Below are positions 25,707 to 34,499 of a stretch of 64,000 nt of DNA, in pieces. A model generated the notes under the pieces. That model saw only the letters and a program-made list of their open reading frames with translations. It was not told the origin of the DNA and searched no databases. The DNA comes from QGNO01 sp964493125 (GTDB lineage: Bacteria; Chloroflexota; Dehalococcoidia; Lucifugimonadales; QGNO01). The stretch is taken from the NCBI GenBank assembly GCA_964493125.1, contig CAZBMS010000001.1, positions 18,062 to 82,061 on the forward strand, written 5' to 3'. A program made the translations under genes and the position numbers. How positions within the stretch are numbered: the stretch's first letter is position 1; every line of letters begins with the position of its first letter.

Positions 25707-26732
25707 CTAGGGATAAAGGGATGGATTTTTTAATCCAGTAGTTTCTTCCAGCCCGAACATCAAATTCATGTTTTGAACGGCTTGTCCTGCGGCTCCTTTA
25801 ACTAAATTGTCAAGGCAACTTACGACCACCAACCGTTCTGTTTCTTCATCTATGGTTGGATAGATCAGACAATTGTTGCTACCTAGAGTGTGCTTGGTCT
25901 GCGGTGGTACATTAGTGACGTGCACAAAAGGCTCGTTTCCATAGTAATCTTGGTATATATCCCGGACCTCTCCTTTTGTCATGGGGCTTTTTAGAGGAGC
26001 GTAGCAAGTCGAGAGTATCCCACGCGTCATAGGTATACGGTGAGGTATGAACGTCACTCTAGCTATTTTGTCGTTTCTGAGCTGTGCAAGCTCCTGTGCT
26101 ATTTCTGGCTTGTGACCGTGCCCATCTAGGCCGTATGCGATGACATTTTCGTTCGCTTCTGCATATAGGTCCATCAAGTTACTACTTAACCCTCCGCGAC
26201 CTGCTCCAGAGATTCCAGACTTCGCGTCTATAATAATTTCGCTAGACACTATGTTGGAAATCATTGCAGGTGCGAGTGCTAGAATAGAAGCTTCGGGATA
26301 ACAGCCAGGATTAGCGACGAGTTTAGTTGATTTGATTGCCGATCTGTGGATTTCTGGCATCCCATACACGGCTTTATCTAACAGTTCAGGCACGGGGTGT
26401 GTCACATTGTAAGCTTTCTCAAATGATGCCGCGTCTCGAATGCGGAAGTCTGCCGCGATGTCTATAGATTTTATTTCATCCTTTATGAATGGCGACAAAG
26501 CAATAGCACTCGCTCCGCTAGGTAATGCTGAAAAAACTACATCCACGGAAACCTCGATGTTTTCCGTTATTGGTAAGTCAACGTTCCATAGATATGGCAT
26601 CACTTCAGGAACGCGTTTTCCCGCTGCACTCCTTCCGGTTACGGAAACGATCTCCGCTTCTGGGTGGCGCGACAGCAACCGTGCCAATTCCGATCCGGAG
26701 TATCCAGTGACATTGATGATACCTACCTTCAT
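25707..26732 (-). CDS. argC: N-acetyl-gamma-glutamyl-phosphate reductase
   Basis: A 341-residue ArgC, the NADPH-dependent third enzyme of arginine synthesis, reducing N-acetylglutamyl phosphate to the semialdehyde. The N terminus KVGIINVTGYSGSELARLLSRHPEAE is the nucleotide-binding start, and the catalytic Cys is in VANPGCYPEASILAL (about residue 143). The GLDGHGHKPEI block and IPHRIPMTRGILSTCY follow as expected. AGGA precedes ATG 26732. No other arg gene is next to it; tRNA-Glu lies immediately downstream. Confidence 0.95.
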   Translation of the reverse strand: MKVGIINVTGYSGSELARLLSRHPEAEIVSVTGRSAAGKRVPEVMPYLWNVDLPITENIEVSVDVVFSALPSGASAIALSPFIKDEIKSIDIAADFRIRDAASFEKAYNVTHPVPELLDKAVYGMPEIHRSAIKSTKLVANPGCYPEASILALAPAMISNIVSSEIIIDAKSGISGAGRGGLSSNLMDLYAEANENVIAYGLDGHGHKPEIAQELAQLRNDKIARVTFIPHRIPMTRGILSTCYAPLKSPMTKGEVRDIYQDYYGNEPFVHVTNVPPQTKHTLGSNNCLIYPTIDEETERLVVVSCLDNLVKGAAGQAVQNMNLMFGLEETTGLKNPSLYP

Positions 26733-26816
26733 ACATTTATCCTAAAAAAAGTATAGTAAGAGTATAGCAATAAGAGAGCTAACCTAACAAATTTCAGATT
26801 GATTGAGAGTTAGTAC

Positions 26817-27752
26817 CTAATGCGCTTTCCGCTCGACTACACGCTTTGATGCATCCACTATGTCCTTAGAACTAAGGCCGTATCTAGCTAGTAGTTCATC
26901 TGGCTTACCTGATTCTGCGTATCTCGTAGTAGCTACCATTTCAATAGGGACAGGACCTTGCCTTGCAGCCGACTGGGATACAAGACTACCTAGGCCACCA
27001 TGTATGTAATGTTCTTCAGCGGTCACTATGGCGCCAGTGCGTGAAGCACGTAGCACAGCTTCTTCATCAAGAGGTTGCAATGTTGGCATGTTTATAACGG
27101 CAGCCTCTATGCCCTCTTTGGATAATTCTGTTGCAGCCATTAAGGATGCCGATACCATAACCCCGCAAGCGATGATTGATAAGTCTGAGCCCGGCCGCAA
27201 TTCTTCGGCTTTACCTAGCAAGAATTTAGGAGGGGTTTCATGGATTACCTCCGTAGCCGGTCTTGAAAGTCTAATATAAAAAGGACCAGAAGTTTCTGCT
27301 GCGAACTTCACTACGGACTCTGTTTCTGGACCATCAGAAGGGACGATCACGTTAAAGCCTGGTAACGCGCACATTAGGGCTATGTCTTCAATAGATTGTG
27401 CGGAGATACCATCTTCACCGGTTGTTAGCCCAGCGTGGGTGCACACTATCTTAACGTTTGATTTCATTTGAGCTATATTTATACGAATTTGATCGTAAGG
27501 TCGCCCGGTACCGAAAACAGCAAATGTCGACACGAACGGAATTTTTCCGGAAGCGGCAAGCCCGGCGGCAATGCTCATCATATTCTGCTCTGCGGGGCCT
27601 AGATCAAAGAAACGATCAGGAAACTCTTTCGCGAAGAGATGAGCAAACGTAGATACATTTAGGTCTCCACCTACCACAACTATGTCTGGGTTTTGTTGGC
27701 CTAGTTCTAGTAAAGCTTTACCGAAGGATTCACGTGTTGCGGCAGTAGTCAT
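26817..27752 (-). CDS. Transketolase, C-terminal (pyrimidine-binding) subunit
   Basis: A 311-residue protein from ATG 27752, corresponding to the Pyr and C-terminal domains of transketolase. Motifs: GGDLNVST, the Glu-bearing GPAEQNMMSIAAGLAASGKIPFVSTFAVF, AGLTTGEDGISAQSIEDIALM and the terminal YHG-like AEEHYIHGGLGS. The frame extends 55 codons upstream, but that part overlaps the N-terminal subunit gene and lacks homology; AGGA lies before ATG 27752, 11 bases after the upstream stop. With the partner it forms a split transketolase for the non-oxidative pentose phosphate pathway, common in anaerobes, archaea and Chloroflexota. Confidence 0.92.
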   Translation of the reverse strand: MTTAATRESFGKALLELGQQNPDIVVVGGDLNVSTFAHLFAKEFPDRFFDLGPAEQNMMSIAAGLAASGKIPFVSTFAVFGTGRPYDQIRINIAQMKSNVKIVCTHAGLTTGEDGISAQSIEDIALMCALPGFNVIVPSDGPETESVVKFAAETSGPFYIRLSRPATEVIHETPPKFLLGKAEELRPGSDLSIIACGVMVSASLMAATELSKEGIEAAVINMPTLQPLDEEAVLRASRTGAIVTAEEHYIHGGLGSLVSQSAARQGPVPIEMVATTRYAESGKPDELLARYGLSSKDIVDASKRVVERKAH

Positions 27753-27763
27753 ATATATTCCTA

Positions 27764-28744
27764 TTATTGAGAGCCACTCATCTGAGTGATTGCTTTTGAA
27801 ATGGACGAAACTCTTTCTGCTGTGTATCCCATGGTTAGCATATCCGCTTTCCAGGCACTGTTTTTCCCTTCTGGCTTTGCTCCTAGTTCGGATAATGCAA
27901 CAGCTAGCTCGTCCCAAGATGGTGCCTTCCCATGGAATCCCGGGTTGTTTTCCATGAAACTTACCCCTTTGCCTTTTGTGGTTTTGGCTATTATTACTGT
28001 AGGTTGACCTTTTGTTTTCTTGGCTTTCATGAAGGCCTTGTAAAGGGCAGGAATACTATGCCCATTTATTGTCAATACCTTCCATCCGAAAGCGCGCCAT
28101 TTCTGGGCCAATGGTTCCAATTCCATTACTTCGTGAGTAAAGCGGTCATTTTGAATCCCATTTCTGTCTACAATTGCAGTAATAGTATCTAGTCTGTAGT
28201 GGGAGGCAGACATAGCAGCCTCCCAAACTTGGCCTTCGTCACACTCCCCATCTCCGAGAAGAACGTACGTCTCGTGGCTCTTTGAATCCACTCTGCCAGC
28301 CAATGCAATACCTATCCCAAATGACAGCCCCATACCCAAGGATCCTCCAGACATTTCGACTCCTGGTGTCCCTATTTTGGTATGTCCTTGTAAGTGGCTA
28401 TCAATCTTGCGGAAGCGACTAAGGTCACTCATAGGGAAGTAACCTCTGTCTGCTAGAACCGTGTACAGGGCAGGGCAGGCATGTGCTTTGCTAAGTATAA
28501 ATCGATCTCTAGATGGAAGGCTAGGATTGCTTGGATCGTTTGCCAAGATGGAGTAGTACAGGGTAGTTAGTATGTCTGTTTCAGAAAGAGACCCTCCGGA
28601 GTGACCGCTACCAGCTTCCGCAACGGTAACCAATAGGTTACGTCGTATTCTCTGTGCGACTTCCTTAAGGGCGGCGATTTCATTTTTGGACAACTCGTTA
28701 TCCAAGTTATTTGTCAGCAGAGCCTGCCCGCGGCCGATGGTCAT
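27764..28744 (-). CDS. Transketolase, N-terminal (thiamine-diphosphate-binding) subunit
   Basis: A 326-residue protein covering the PP domain. The thiamine-diphosphate site is GDGECDEGQVWEAAMSA (about 163-179) followed by IVDRNGIQND. The N-terminal AGSGHSGGSLSETDIL and the SKAHACPALYTVLADRGYF segment are also typical. GAGGAG precedes the ATG at about 10 bases. It is the first gene of the split transketolase pair, 11 bases from the C-terminal subunit, so equal synthesis is likely. Confidence 0.92.
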   Translation of the reverse strand: MTIGRGQALLTNNLDNELSKNEIAALKEVAQRIRRNLLVTVAEAGSGHSGGSLSETDILTTLYYSILANDPSNPSLPSRDRFILSKAHACPALYTVLADRGYFPMSDLSRFRKIDSHLQGHTKIGTPGVEMSGGSLGMGLSFGIGIALAGRVDSKSHETYVLLGDGECDEGQVWEAAMSASHYRLDTITAIVDRNGIQNDRFTHEVMELEPLAQKWRAFGWKVLTINGHSIPALYKAFMKAKKTKGQPTVIIAKTTKGKGVSFMENNPGFHGKAPSWDELAVALSELGAKPEGKNSAWKADMLTMGYTAERVSSISKAITQMSGSQ

Positions 28745-28831
28745 ATCAATTTAACTCCTCGTGGCTTCGCTCGGGATTATAGCAGTCTTAGCAGCTATTG
28801 TAATCACCCATGCTATCTGGATTTCTACGGC

Positions 28832-29704
28832 ATGGTGTATGCTTCGCTTGTTAACATGATAATAGATTTCCATACTCACATATTCCCCCCAGTTTTTGAA
28901 GATAAACGCGCTGATTATCTGAGCCGTGACGCGACGCTAGCTGCGCTGTATTCCAATGGTGATTTGACAATGGCTTCTGCTGAAGATCTTGTTTCATCTA
29001 TGGATGAGGCACAGATAGAAAAATCTGTAGTGATGGGATTGGGCTGGACAAATTTGGAAGCGGCAAAGGTCTCTAACGAGTATATTTTGAATTCGGCAGC
29101 TCGCTATAAGGGTAGATTGATACCGTTTTGTTCTGTTAATCCTGCTTGGGGGGAAACAGCTCTCAAAGAGGTTGAGAGTAATGTTGCGTCAGGAGCCAGA
29201 GGTGTTGGTGAACTCCATCCGGACACTCAAGGATTTTCTTTTTCCGATTCAGCTGTAATGGATCCATTTATGAGCTTACTTGGGTCTTATGATGTCATAT
29301 TGCTTACACATGCCTCTGAGCCAGTTGGTCATCAATACCCAGGTAAAGGTACTATAACGCCATCACTATTAATGAACCTAATAGAAAAGTATCCGGAAGT
29401 AAATATTGTTTGTTCTCACTGGGGTGGCGGGTTGCCAATATATAGGTTGATGCCAGAAGTAGATGCGGCCTTAGGCAAAGTTTACTTTGACAGTGCTGCT
29501 TCACCATTTCTTTACCGAGCATCGATATATTCAGTTATGTCAAAAGTAGCAAGATCTGGGTCAATACTTTTTGGATCTGACTACCCTTTATTGAATCCAC
29601 AACGCATCATTCGCCACATAAGGGCGGCAGATATTCCTGAGAGAGAGAAAAGCCGAATTCTAGGCGGGAATGCAAACCATTTACTCGGAATTGACGCTGA
29701 CTGA
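28832..29704 (+). CDS. Amidohydrolase-2 family TIM-barrel hydrolase/decarboxylase
   Basis: A protein of up to 290 residues of the amidohydrolase-related (Amidohydro_2) family. Metal motifs: DFHTHIFPP at the N terminus, the PFCSVNP strand, GARGVGELHPDTQGF, ILLTHASEPVGHQYPG, NIVCSHWGGGLP and the final ILFGSDYPLLNP with the catalytic Asp. Members hydrolyse or decarboxylate ring or cyclic substrates; this one cannot be assigned. The family N terminus begins at ATG 28856 (MIIDFHTH), eight codons inside; neither start has a good RBS. It is divergent from the transketolase genes. Confidence 0.82.
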   Translation: MVYASLVNMIIDFHTHIFPPVFEDKRADYLSRDATLAALYSNGDLTMASAEDLVSSMDEAQIEKSVVMGLGWTNLEAAKVSNEYILNSAARYKGRLIPFCSVNPAWGETALKEVESNVASGARGVGELHPDTQGFSFSDSAVMDPFMSLLGSYDVILLTHASEPVGHQYPGKGTITPSLLMNLIEKYPEVNIVCSHWGGGLPIYRLMPEVDAALGKVYFDSAASPFLYRASIYSVMSKVARSGSILFGSDYPLLNPQRIIRHIRAADIPEREKSRILGGNANHLLGIDAD

Positions 29705-29723
29705 ATGTGGAGATCGGTTTATT

Positions 29724-30171
29724 ATGGGGAGACTTTTTGTAGCGGCTGAATTGGATNNNNNNNNNNNNNNNNNNNNNNNNNNNNNNNNNNNNNNNNNNNN
29801 NNNNNNNNNNNNNNNNNNNNNNNNNNNNNNNNNNNNNNNNNNNNNNNNNNNNNNNNAATCCTAGGATATTAGCCCTGAAGGTGTTGGATGAATCGAGATG
29901 GCTTTCGTGTGCTAAGCGCAGGTTGGAAGCACGGCTTGCTGATTTAGGATTAGAAATTGAATCTAGGGCGTTTTCCCCACATATAACCATTGGCAGGATG
30001 CGTGAGAATTTTGCATCGCATCCAAGAAGTGACTTGGGTAGTATGAAAAGACTTGTTGCCCAAATAGGAGCCCAAAGGGTTGTTGTGAATGGACTTAGTC
30101 TTATCAGCAGCCTTCTGACAAGTGAGGGACCTGTTTATCGCCAAGAAGAAGTTATTACGTTCTTAAGCTAG
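29724..30171 (+). CDS. thpR: RNA 2',3'-cyclic phosphodiesterase (2H family), interrupted by an assembly gap
   Basis: Both ends of a ThpR/LigT-like gene flank a run of N. Before the gap ATG 29724 gives MGRLFVAAELD, the family N terminus. After it, the frame ending at 30171 gives about 104 residues with the second HxT motif (SPHITIGR) and the family end LISSLLTSEGPVYRQ. The first HxT motif must lie in the gap. With 100 N the two parts are out of frame, and family length (about 180-190 residues) calls for about 200 or more missing bases, so the N run is a placeholder. The enzyme opens RNA 2',3'-cyclic phosphates. Confidence 0.85.
29757..29856. other. Assembly gap (100 N)
   Basis: Exactly 100 N, the conventional length for a scaffold join of unknown size. 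The reading frames of thpR on the two sides differ by one base across it, which shows the length is not real. Linkage of the two halves is supported by the matching halves of one gene. Confidence 0.98.
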
Positions 30172-30248
30172 GAACACTGTAAGATTTACCCTAATAGTTG
30201 ATTGTGATATACTTCCCAAACTTTTTGGATGTAGTAAGGGGGGATAAA

Positions 30249-30458
30249 GTGGAGGCTGCGTTAATCAATTGTCAACAATGTTCCAGTGGTTCTTTGGTTC
30301 CACTTTCAGATTTCGGAAGCCATGGCGCTCCAATTCAATATAAGGCTTGGGTGTGTACTAACCCGGATTGTGGATTTAATATCAAAATCAGAAATGGGGA
30401 TGTTTATCTGAACGAGCCTATACACAGTGGTTCCCGTCAAGCGTCTAGAGTCCGTTAG
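30249..30458 (+). CDS. Small zinc-ribbon protein of unknown function
   Basis: A 69-residue protein from GTG 30249, chosen because AAGGGGGG lies five bases before it; a longer frame opens at 30198 without an RBS. Two cysteine pairs, CQQC near 8-11 and CTNPDC near 36-41, form a likely zinc ribbon. The rest, AWVCTNPDCGFNIKIRNGDV, resembles small rubredoxin- or topoisomerase-type zinc knuckles. Function unknown. It follows thpR by 77 bases on the same strand. Confidence 0.65.
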   Translation: MEAALINCQQCSSGSLVPLSDFGSHGAPIQYKAWVCTNPDCGFNIKIRNGDVYLNEPIHSGSRQASRVR

Positions 30459-30541
30459 CGACACCATTTAGACACGAAAGCATTAGCAATTTTTCACAAT
30501 TGCGCTCGCAGGTTTATTTGAATAGTGTATTCCTATTGGCT
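30459..30541. other. Intergenic region without recognised gene
   Basis: About 80 bases between the zinc-ribbon gene and the sortase promoter. I see no ORF, repeat or clear terminator stem here. Confidence 0.5.
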
Positions 30542-30571
30542 TTGCAGGTCGTAAACGTTATTATCTAGAAT
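30542..30571 (+). promoter_or_regulatory. Likely sigma-70 promoter of the sortase gene
   Basis: TTGCAG (30542-30547) is 18 bases from TAGAAT (30566-30571), giving a start near 30578 and a leader of about 48 bases. Confidence 0.55.
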
Positions 30572-30625
30572 GGATTGATTAGGCACCTTTTCTGCAATTT
30601 TGGCATGTAGCTATTCTGATGAACA

Positions 30626-31489
30626 ATGAATTACCAATCGGGCCGCTTTTTTGGCATAGCTGTGACATTGGTCGGGTTTATAGTGCTTTCCGCAGGTCTA
30701 GTTATGTGGGTGGTGGGCTGGTCAGGCAATCAATCTTTAGAATCCCTTGAGTTTACTCAGCCAATATTTCCTACAAGTTCAGGTGATAAGCATTCTGGAG
30801 TTACCCTAGAGCAAATTAAGGGTCAGAGTACTATTTCCCTAGGGCCAGAAGTGAACGAAGAATCCTTATCTGTGCCTAATCCCGTGGATATACGTTTGTA
30901 TCCAGGGGAAAATCTCCCGTTCTATTTGTGGCAAGCACCTAGAATAACTGAACCATTAGATATAAGTTCATCTAATATATTGGAAGGGTTCCTTCCAGTT
31001 GGTTCTTTTGATATTGGATCTCCCGGGGAGATGTCAGTGGCAAAAGTCATTAGGATTCCAATAATTGGACTAGAGGCTGATGTGAACGAGTTGGCTATAG
31101 TAAACTTGGGAGATTCTATAGAATATGAAACACCTAAACAAGTTGTTGGCCATATACCTGAAACTGCCAACCCAGGCGAATCTGGAAGAGTTTGGCTTTT
31201 CGGACACCTGCAAAGCCCACTCCGTGGAGAGGGCTCCGTATTTAGCGATCTCCCTCTGATTCCAAAGAAATTGAGAAATGGTGAACTGGTGCACGTATTT
31301 CTTGATGGCTCGCTAGGCACGTATGTCTATGAGGTTAGATCTTCTGAGGTAGTCTCTGAGGAAGACTTGTCTCTCTATTCTTCGCTTGATTCAACCATAA
31401 CATTAGTCACATGCGTGCCCCGGTTTACTTATGATCATAGGTTGCTTATACATGGAGACCTCGCTGGGTTTAAGCCAAATGTGTCTTAG
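30626..31489 (+). CDS. Sortase-family transpeptidase
   Basis: A 287-residue protein with an N-terminal membrane anchor (about 9-32), a ~100-residue extracytoplasmic linker and a C-terminal sortase domain (about 140-287). The catalytic residues are visible: His194 in WLFGHLQSP, Cys263 in TLVTCVPRF and Arg272 in YDHRLLIHGD. It starts VIRIPIIGLEADVNE, the usual first strand. Sortases join proteins with an LPxTG-like signal to a wall or to each other. No substrate with a sorting signal is encoded next to it. It has its own promoter and is followed by the trp T-box unit. Confidence 0.88.
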   Translation: MNYQSGRFFGIAVTLVGFIVLSAGLVMWVVGWSGNQSLESLEFTQPIFPTSSGDKHSGVTLEQIKGQSTISLGPEVNEESLSVPNPVDIRLYPGENLPFYLWQAPRITEPLDISSSNILEGFLPVGSFDIGSPGEMSVAKVIRIPIIGLEADVNELAIVNLGDSIEYETPKQVVGHIPETANPGESGRVWLFGHLQSPLRGEGSVFSDLPLIPKKLRNGELVHVFLDGSLGTYVYEVRSSEVVSEEDLSLYSSLDSTITLVTCVPRFTYDHRLLIHGDLAGFKPNVS

Positions 31490-31551
31490 GTGCAACATGA
31501 TTTATGGGGAATGCGCTATTTATGTAAATAAAGGTAAAGGATGCTATTTTC

Positions 31552-31580
31552 TTGACAGTGATTTGTGGCCTACTTATACT
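31552..31580 (+). promoter_or_regulatory. Consensus sigma-70 promoter of the trpS-trp operon
   Basis: TTGACA (31552-31557), 17-base spacer, TATACT (31575-31580). Start expected near 31587, about 15 bases before the base of T-box stem I. Confidence 0.9.
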
Positions 31581-31601
31581 CGTTATTGAGTCGAATAATA
31601 A

Positions 31602-31824
31602 GCTGAGAACGGAGATAGTAAACCTTTAGCAGTGCTCAGAGAACCGGGTAAGGTGAGAGCCGGTGCAAAATGCGAAGGTTGAATGGGTCCGGGAGCAGCA
31701 ACCCGAAATCTGAAGAAAGTAGGCGTTGCCGGAGGAGCACCGATAACTGCTCTGTCGCATCTATAAAACTTATTGATGTGATGAAAGGTCCACAAGTTGT
31801 GGATGAATAAGGGTGGCACCACGG
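31602..31824 (+). ncRNA. T-box leader sensing tRNA-Trp
   Basis: Stem I runs from GCTG (31602) to CAGC (31700) with the AGTA motif at 31617-31620 on its 5' side. On the 3' side the specifier loop reads GAA-TGG-GTCC, with the Trp codon TGG at 31684-31686. The T-box sequence AAGGGTGGCACCACGG is at 31809-31824; its bulge TGGC would pair with the 3' end of a tRNA whose discriminator is G, as in tRNA-Trp. Known T-boxes of this type read through the terminator when uncharged tRNA binds. The next gene is trpS, which agrees with the codon. Confidence 0.96.
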
Positions 31825-31862
31825 AAAAGCCCCGTCCCTGTTGGGATGGGGCTTTTTGTTTA
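31825..31862 (+). terminator. Intrinsic terminator of the T-box leader
   Basis: A 13-bp stem AAAGCCCCGTCCC / GGGATGGGGCTTT with loop TGTT, followed by TTGTTT. The T-box sequence directly before it can pair with the 5' side of this stem to form the antiterminator. Confidence 0.93.
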
Positions 31863-31937
31863 ATAGATATTGAAGTTAGGAGTTACAGGGGATGGGAATC
31901 TACTAGTTACCATCAATACTGTACGAAATTAGGAGTA

Positions 31938-32957
31938 ATGGTGATAAATCAATATAGTAAACGGATATTGACGGGTATAAGACCCACTGGGGCTTTGCAC
32001 TTGGGACATTACGTCGGTGCCTTAGAGAATTGGGTCAGACTTCAAGAAGAGTACGACTGTTTCTTCCTTATTGCTGATTATCAGGCAATGGGAGACCATT
32101 TGGATGACATTGAGGGAATAAGGCGCTCAGTATATGACGTAACTTTAGATTGGCTCAGTGTTGGCCTAGACCCGGCGAAAAGTTCATTCGTAATACAGAG
32201 CCATGTGCCAGAGCATGCCGAGTTGGCGATGTTGCTATCTATGGTCACGCCGATTGGATGGCTTGAGCGTAATCCTACTTTGAAAGCTGAGCGAGTCCGA
32301 TTAGAGGGTGAGGGTTTGTCAGTTGGTTTCTATACGTATCCGGTAAGCCAAGTGGCAGATATAGCGTTGCCAAAAGCAGATCTGGTTCCAGTTGGTGAAG
32401 ATCAGGTCCCTCATATTGAGATGACTAGGGAGGTTATTAGACGCTTTAATCGAATGTTTGGTCAAACTTTCCCAGAGCCTGATAGTTTGCTTGGTAGGGT
32501 TGCTAGGCTTCCCGGAACTGATGGAGAGGCCAAGATGAGCAAGAGTTTAGGCAATGTTATATACCTGTCTGATGATGAGGATGCCGTCAATCAGAAAGTA
32601 AGGAGTATGTATACCGACCCGAACCGGACCCGAGCAGACATACCTGGACGAGTTGAAGGAAATCCAGTATTTGCCTATCACGACGCATTCAATCCAGACA
32701 TTGACGAAGTTAGTGATCTTAAAGATCGTTATAAAAAAGGTGCAGTAGGGGATGTTGAGGTGAAACAAAAACTGTCGATTGCCCTAAACAGATTTCTCGA
32801 TCCTATCAGGGAGAAAAGGGCTTATTATGAGGGGAATTCTAAGGTAGTCAAGGAGGCTTTGCTTGAGGGAACACGAAAGGCAAAGTCTGTTGCAGAAGCT
32901 ACAATGATAGAAGTGAGAGAAAAAATGGGGATAAGTTATTTTGTTGACGAATATTGA
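31938..32957 (+). CDS. trpS: Tryptophanyl-tRNA synthetase
   Basis: A 339-residue class Ic synthetase, normal size. The HIGH-like motif is ALHLGHYVGAL, the second is KMSKS in EAKMSKSLGNV. The middle TYPVSQVADIALPKADLVPVGEDQVPHIE is a TrpRS hallmark. It charges tRNA-Trp. AGGAG is two bases before ATG 31938; the following GTG at 31941 has better spacing and may be used. A longer frame to 31797 would translate the T-box terminator and was set aside. It is the first gene under the Trp T-box. Confidence 0.95.
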   Translation: MVINQYSKRILTGIRPTGALHLGHYVGALENWVRLQEEYDCFFLIADYQAMGDHLDDIEGIRRSVYDVTLDWLSVGLDPAKSSFVIQSHVPEHAELAMLLSMVTPIGWLERNPTLKAERVRLEGEGLSVGFYTYPVSQVADIALPKADLVPVGEDQVPHIEMTREVIRRFNRMFGQTFPEPDSLLGRVARLPGTDGEAKMSKSLGNVIYLSDDEDAVNQKVRSMYTDPNRTRADIPGRVEGNPVFAYHDAFNPDIDEVSDLKDRYKKGAVGDVEVKQKLSIALNRFLDPIREKRAYYEGNSKVVKEALLEGTRKAKSVAEATMIEVREKMGISYFVDEY

Positions 32958-32993
32958 GTAGCGTCTAAAGTACGAAATCAAGGGCTTCCATGC

Positions 32994-34454
32994 ATGATGT
33001 ATAAACCGACTCTCGACGAAGTAAAATCGATTTTCCGGAAAAATAATGGCAATATGATTCCATTATATCGGGAAATAGATGTAGATTTGGAAACCCCAGT
33101 AGCCGCATTCTTGAAGGTTGCTACTGGACCATATTCATTTTTACTTGAAAGTGTTGAGGGAGGAGAACGTCAAGCTAGGTACAGTTTCATAGGCACCGAA
33201 CCTTATGATGTTTTGAAGACGGGTCCTAGCACTGAATTAGGTGATATAGATCCTCTAGTTCCATTACAAGAAAAATTGGCACTGTATAAATCTTTGTCTG
33301 TGGGAGACTTGCCTAGATTTTTGGGTGGAGCAATAGGGTATCTTTCATACGAAACATTTCGTTACTATGAGCCTCGGGTTACCTCGCCTGAAGCTGATCC
33401 GTTGGGAGTGCCTGAGTCGGTTCTAATGTTCACTGATACTCTGCTGGTGTTTGATCATGTCAAGCGTGTCATAAAATTGGTTTCGCACGTGCACTTACGG
33501 GATAATATAGAAGCAGCTTATAAAGAAGCCGCAGAACGAATTGAAACTATGGCACGGAGACTGGAGGGAGACGTGGTGGACTCTGGCCAGCTAGGCAGCA
33601 CTGATTACGTTAATAAGGAAGTCTCAAATTTTTCAAAACAGGAATACATAGATGTAGTTAACCGTTGTAAGCAGTACATTATTGCTGGAGATATAATACA
33701 GGTGGTGCCATCTAGGCGCATTGCTAGAAACACTTATGCAGAACCGTTTAGTATTTACCAGGCTCTTCGAAAGCTTAATCCGTCACCATACATGTACTTT
33801 CTAAAGATGGATGACTTTTACATTATAGGTGCGTCTCCAGAAACGCTCGTTAGAGTAGAAGAAGGCTTTGTTTACAACTACCCCCTTGCAGGTACTGTAC
33901 GTCGCGGAGTAGACGCTGAAGAAGATGCTAGGTTGGAGGAAAAACTTCGGAATGACGAAAAAGAGATGGCAGAGCATGTAATGTTGGTGGATCTGGGACG
34001 CAATGACGTCGGTAAAGTTTCCGAGTCTGGTTCTGTTAAAGTGAACGATCTAGCCCGAGTAGTTAAGTATTCTCATGTTATGCATCTTGAGTCTGAGATT
34101 CAAGGAAAATTACGTAAGGATAAAACCATCTTTGATGCTTTGAGATCTTGTATGCCGGCAGGCACTCTTTCAGGAGCTCCCAAGATTCGGGCTATGGAAA
34201 TAATTGCAGAGCTTGAGCGTGAAAAGCGCGGTCCTTATGGAGCTGCAATTGGATACTTTGGTTTTCATGGCAATATGGACACTGCGATACCGATAAGGAC
34301 AATAGTGATGAAGAATGGGGTGGCTTATCTCCAAGCTGGTGGAGGGATTGTTTATGATAGTGACCCTGAATCTGAATGGCAGGAGACCGTTAACAAAATG
34401 GCAGCACCGGCGAGGGCTATTGTCGTCGCAGAAGAGTCGTATCACTCAAAGTAG
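32994..34454 (+). CDS. trpE: Anthranilate synthase component I
   Basis: A 486-residue TrpE, making anthranilate from chorismate with ammonia supplied by TrpG. The feedback (tryptophan-binding) motif LLES is at about 44-47. The chorismate-binding part has YPLAGTVRRG, LVDLGRNDVG, HLESEIQG and the GTLSGAPKIRAMEII block. It follows trpS by 36 bases with no terminator between, so the T-box should also control it. AAGGG lies before the tandem ATG at 32994. Confidence 0.96.
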   Translation: MMYKPTLDEVKSIFRKNNGNMIPLYREIDVDLETPVAAFLKVATGPYSFLLESVEGGERQARYSFIGTEPYDVLKTGPSTELGDIDPLVPLQEKLALYKSLSVGDLPRFLGGAIGYLSYETFRYYEPRVTSPEADPLGVPESVLMFTDTLLVFDHVKRVIKLVSHVHLRDNIEAAYKEAAERIETMARRLEGDVVDSGQLGSTDYVNKEVSNFSKQEYIDVVNRCKQYIIAGDIIQVVPSRRIARNTYAEPFSIYQALRKLNPSPYMYFLKMDDFYIIGASPETLVRVEEGFVYNYPLAGTVRRGVDAEEDARLEEKLRNDEKEMAEHVMLVDLGRNDVGKVSESGSVKVNDLARVVKYSHVMHLESEIQGKLRKDKTIFDALRSCMPAGTLSGAPKIRAMEIIAELEREKRGPYGAAIGYFGFHGNMDTAIPIRTIVMKNGVAYLQAGGGIVYDSDPESEWQETVNKMAAPARAIVVAEESYHSK

Positions 34455-34499
34455 TTCTAGCACCATTTGTTTCAAATAACACTGATAATAAAAAAGACA

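Noticed and set aside
27753..27917. 55-codon extension of the transketolase C-terminal subunit
   Set aside because: It overlaps the N-terminal subunit gene and has no homology; ATG 27752 has an RBS.
29607..29990. Minus-strand ORF across the N run
   Set aside because: Its continuity is an artefact of the N placeholder and it is antisense to thpR.
31583..31822. Minus-strand ORF of 79 codons
   Set aside because: It lies wholly in the T-box leader; the RNA structure explains this sequence.
31797..31937. Longer trpS N terminus
   Set aside because: It runs through the T-box terminator; the TrpRS N terminus begins at 31938.
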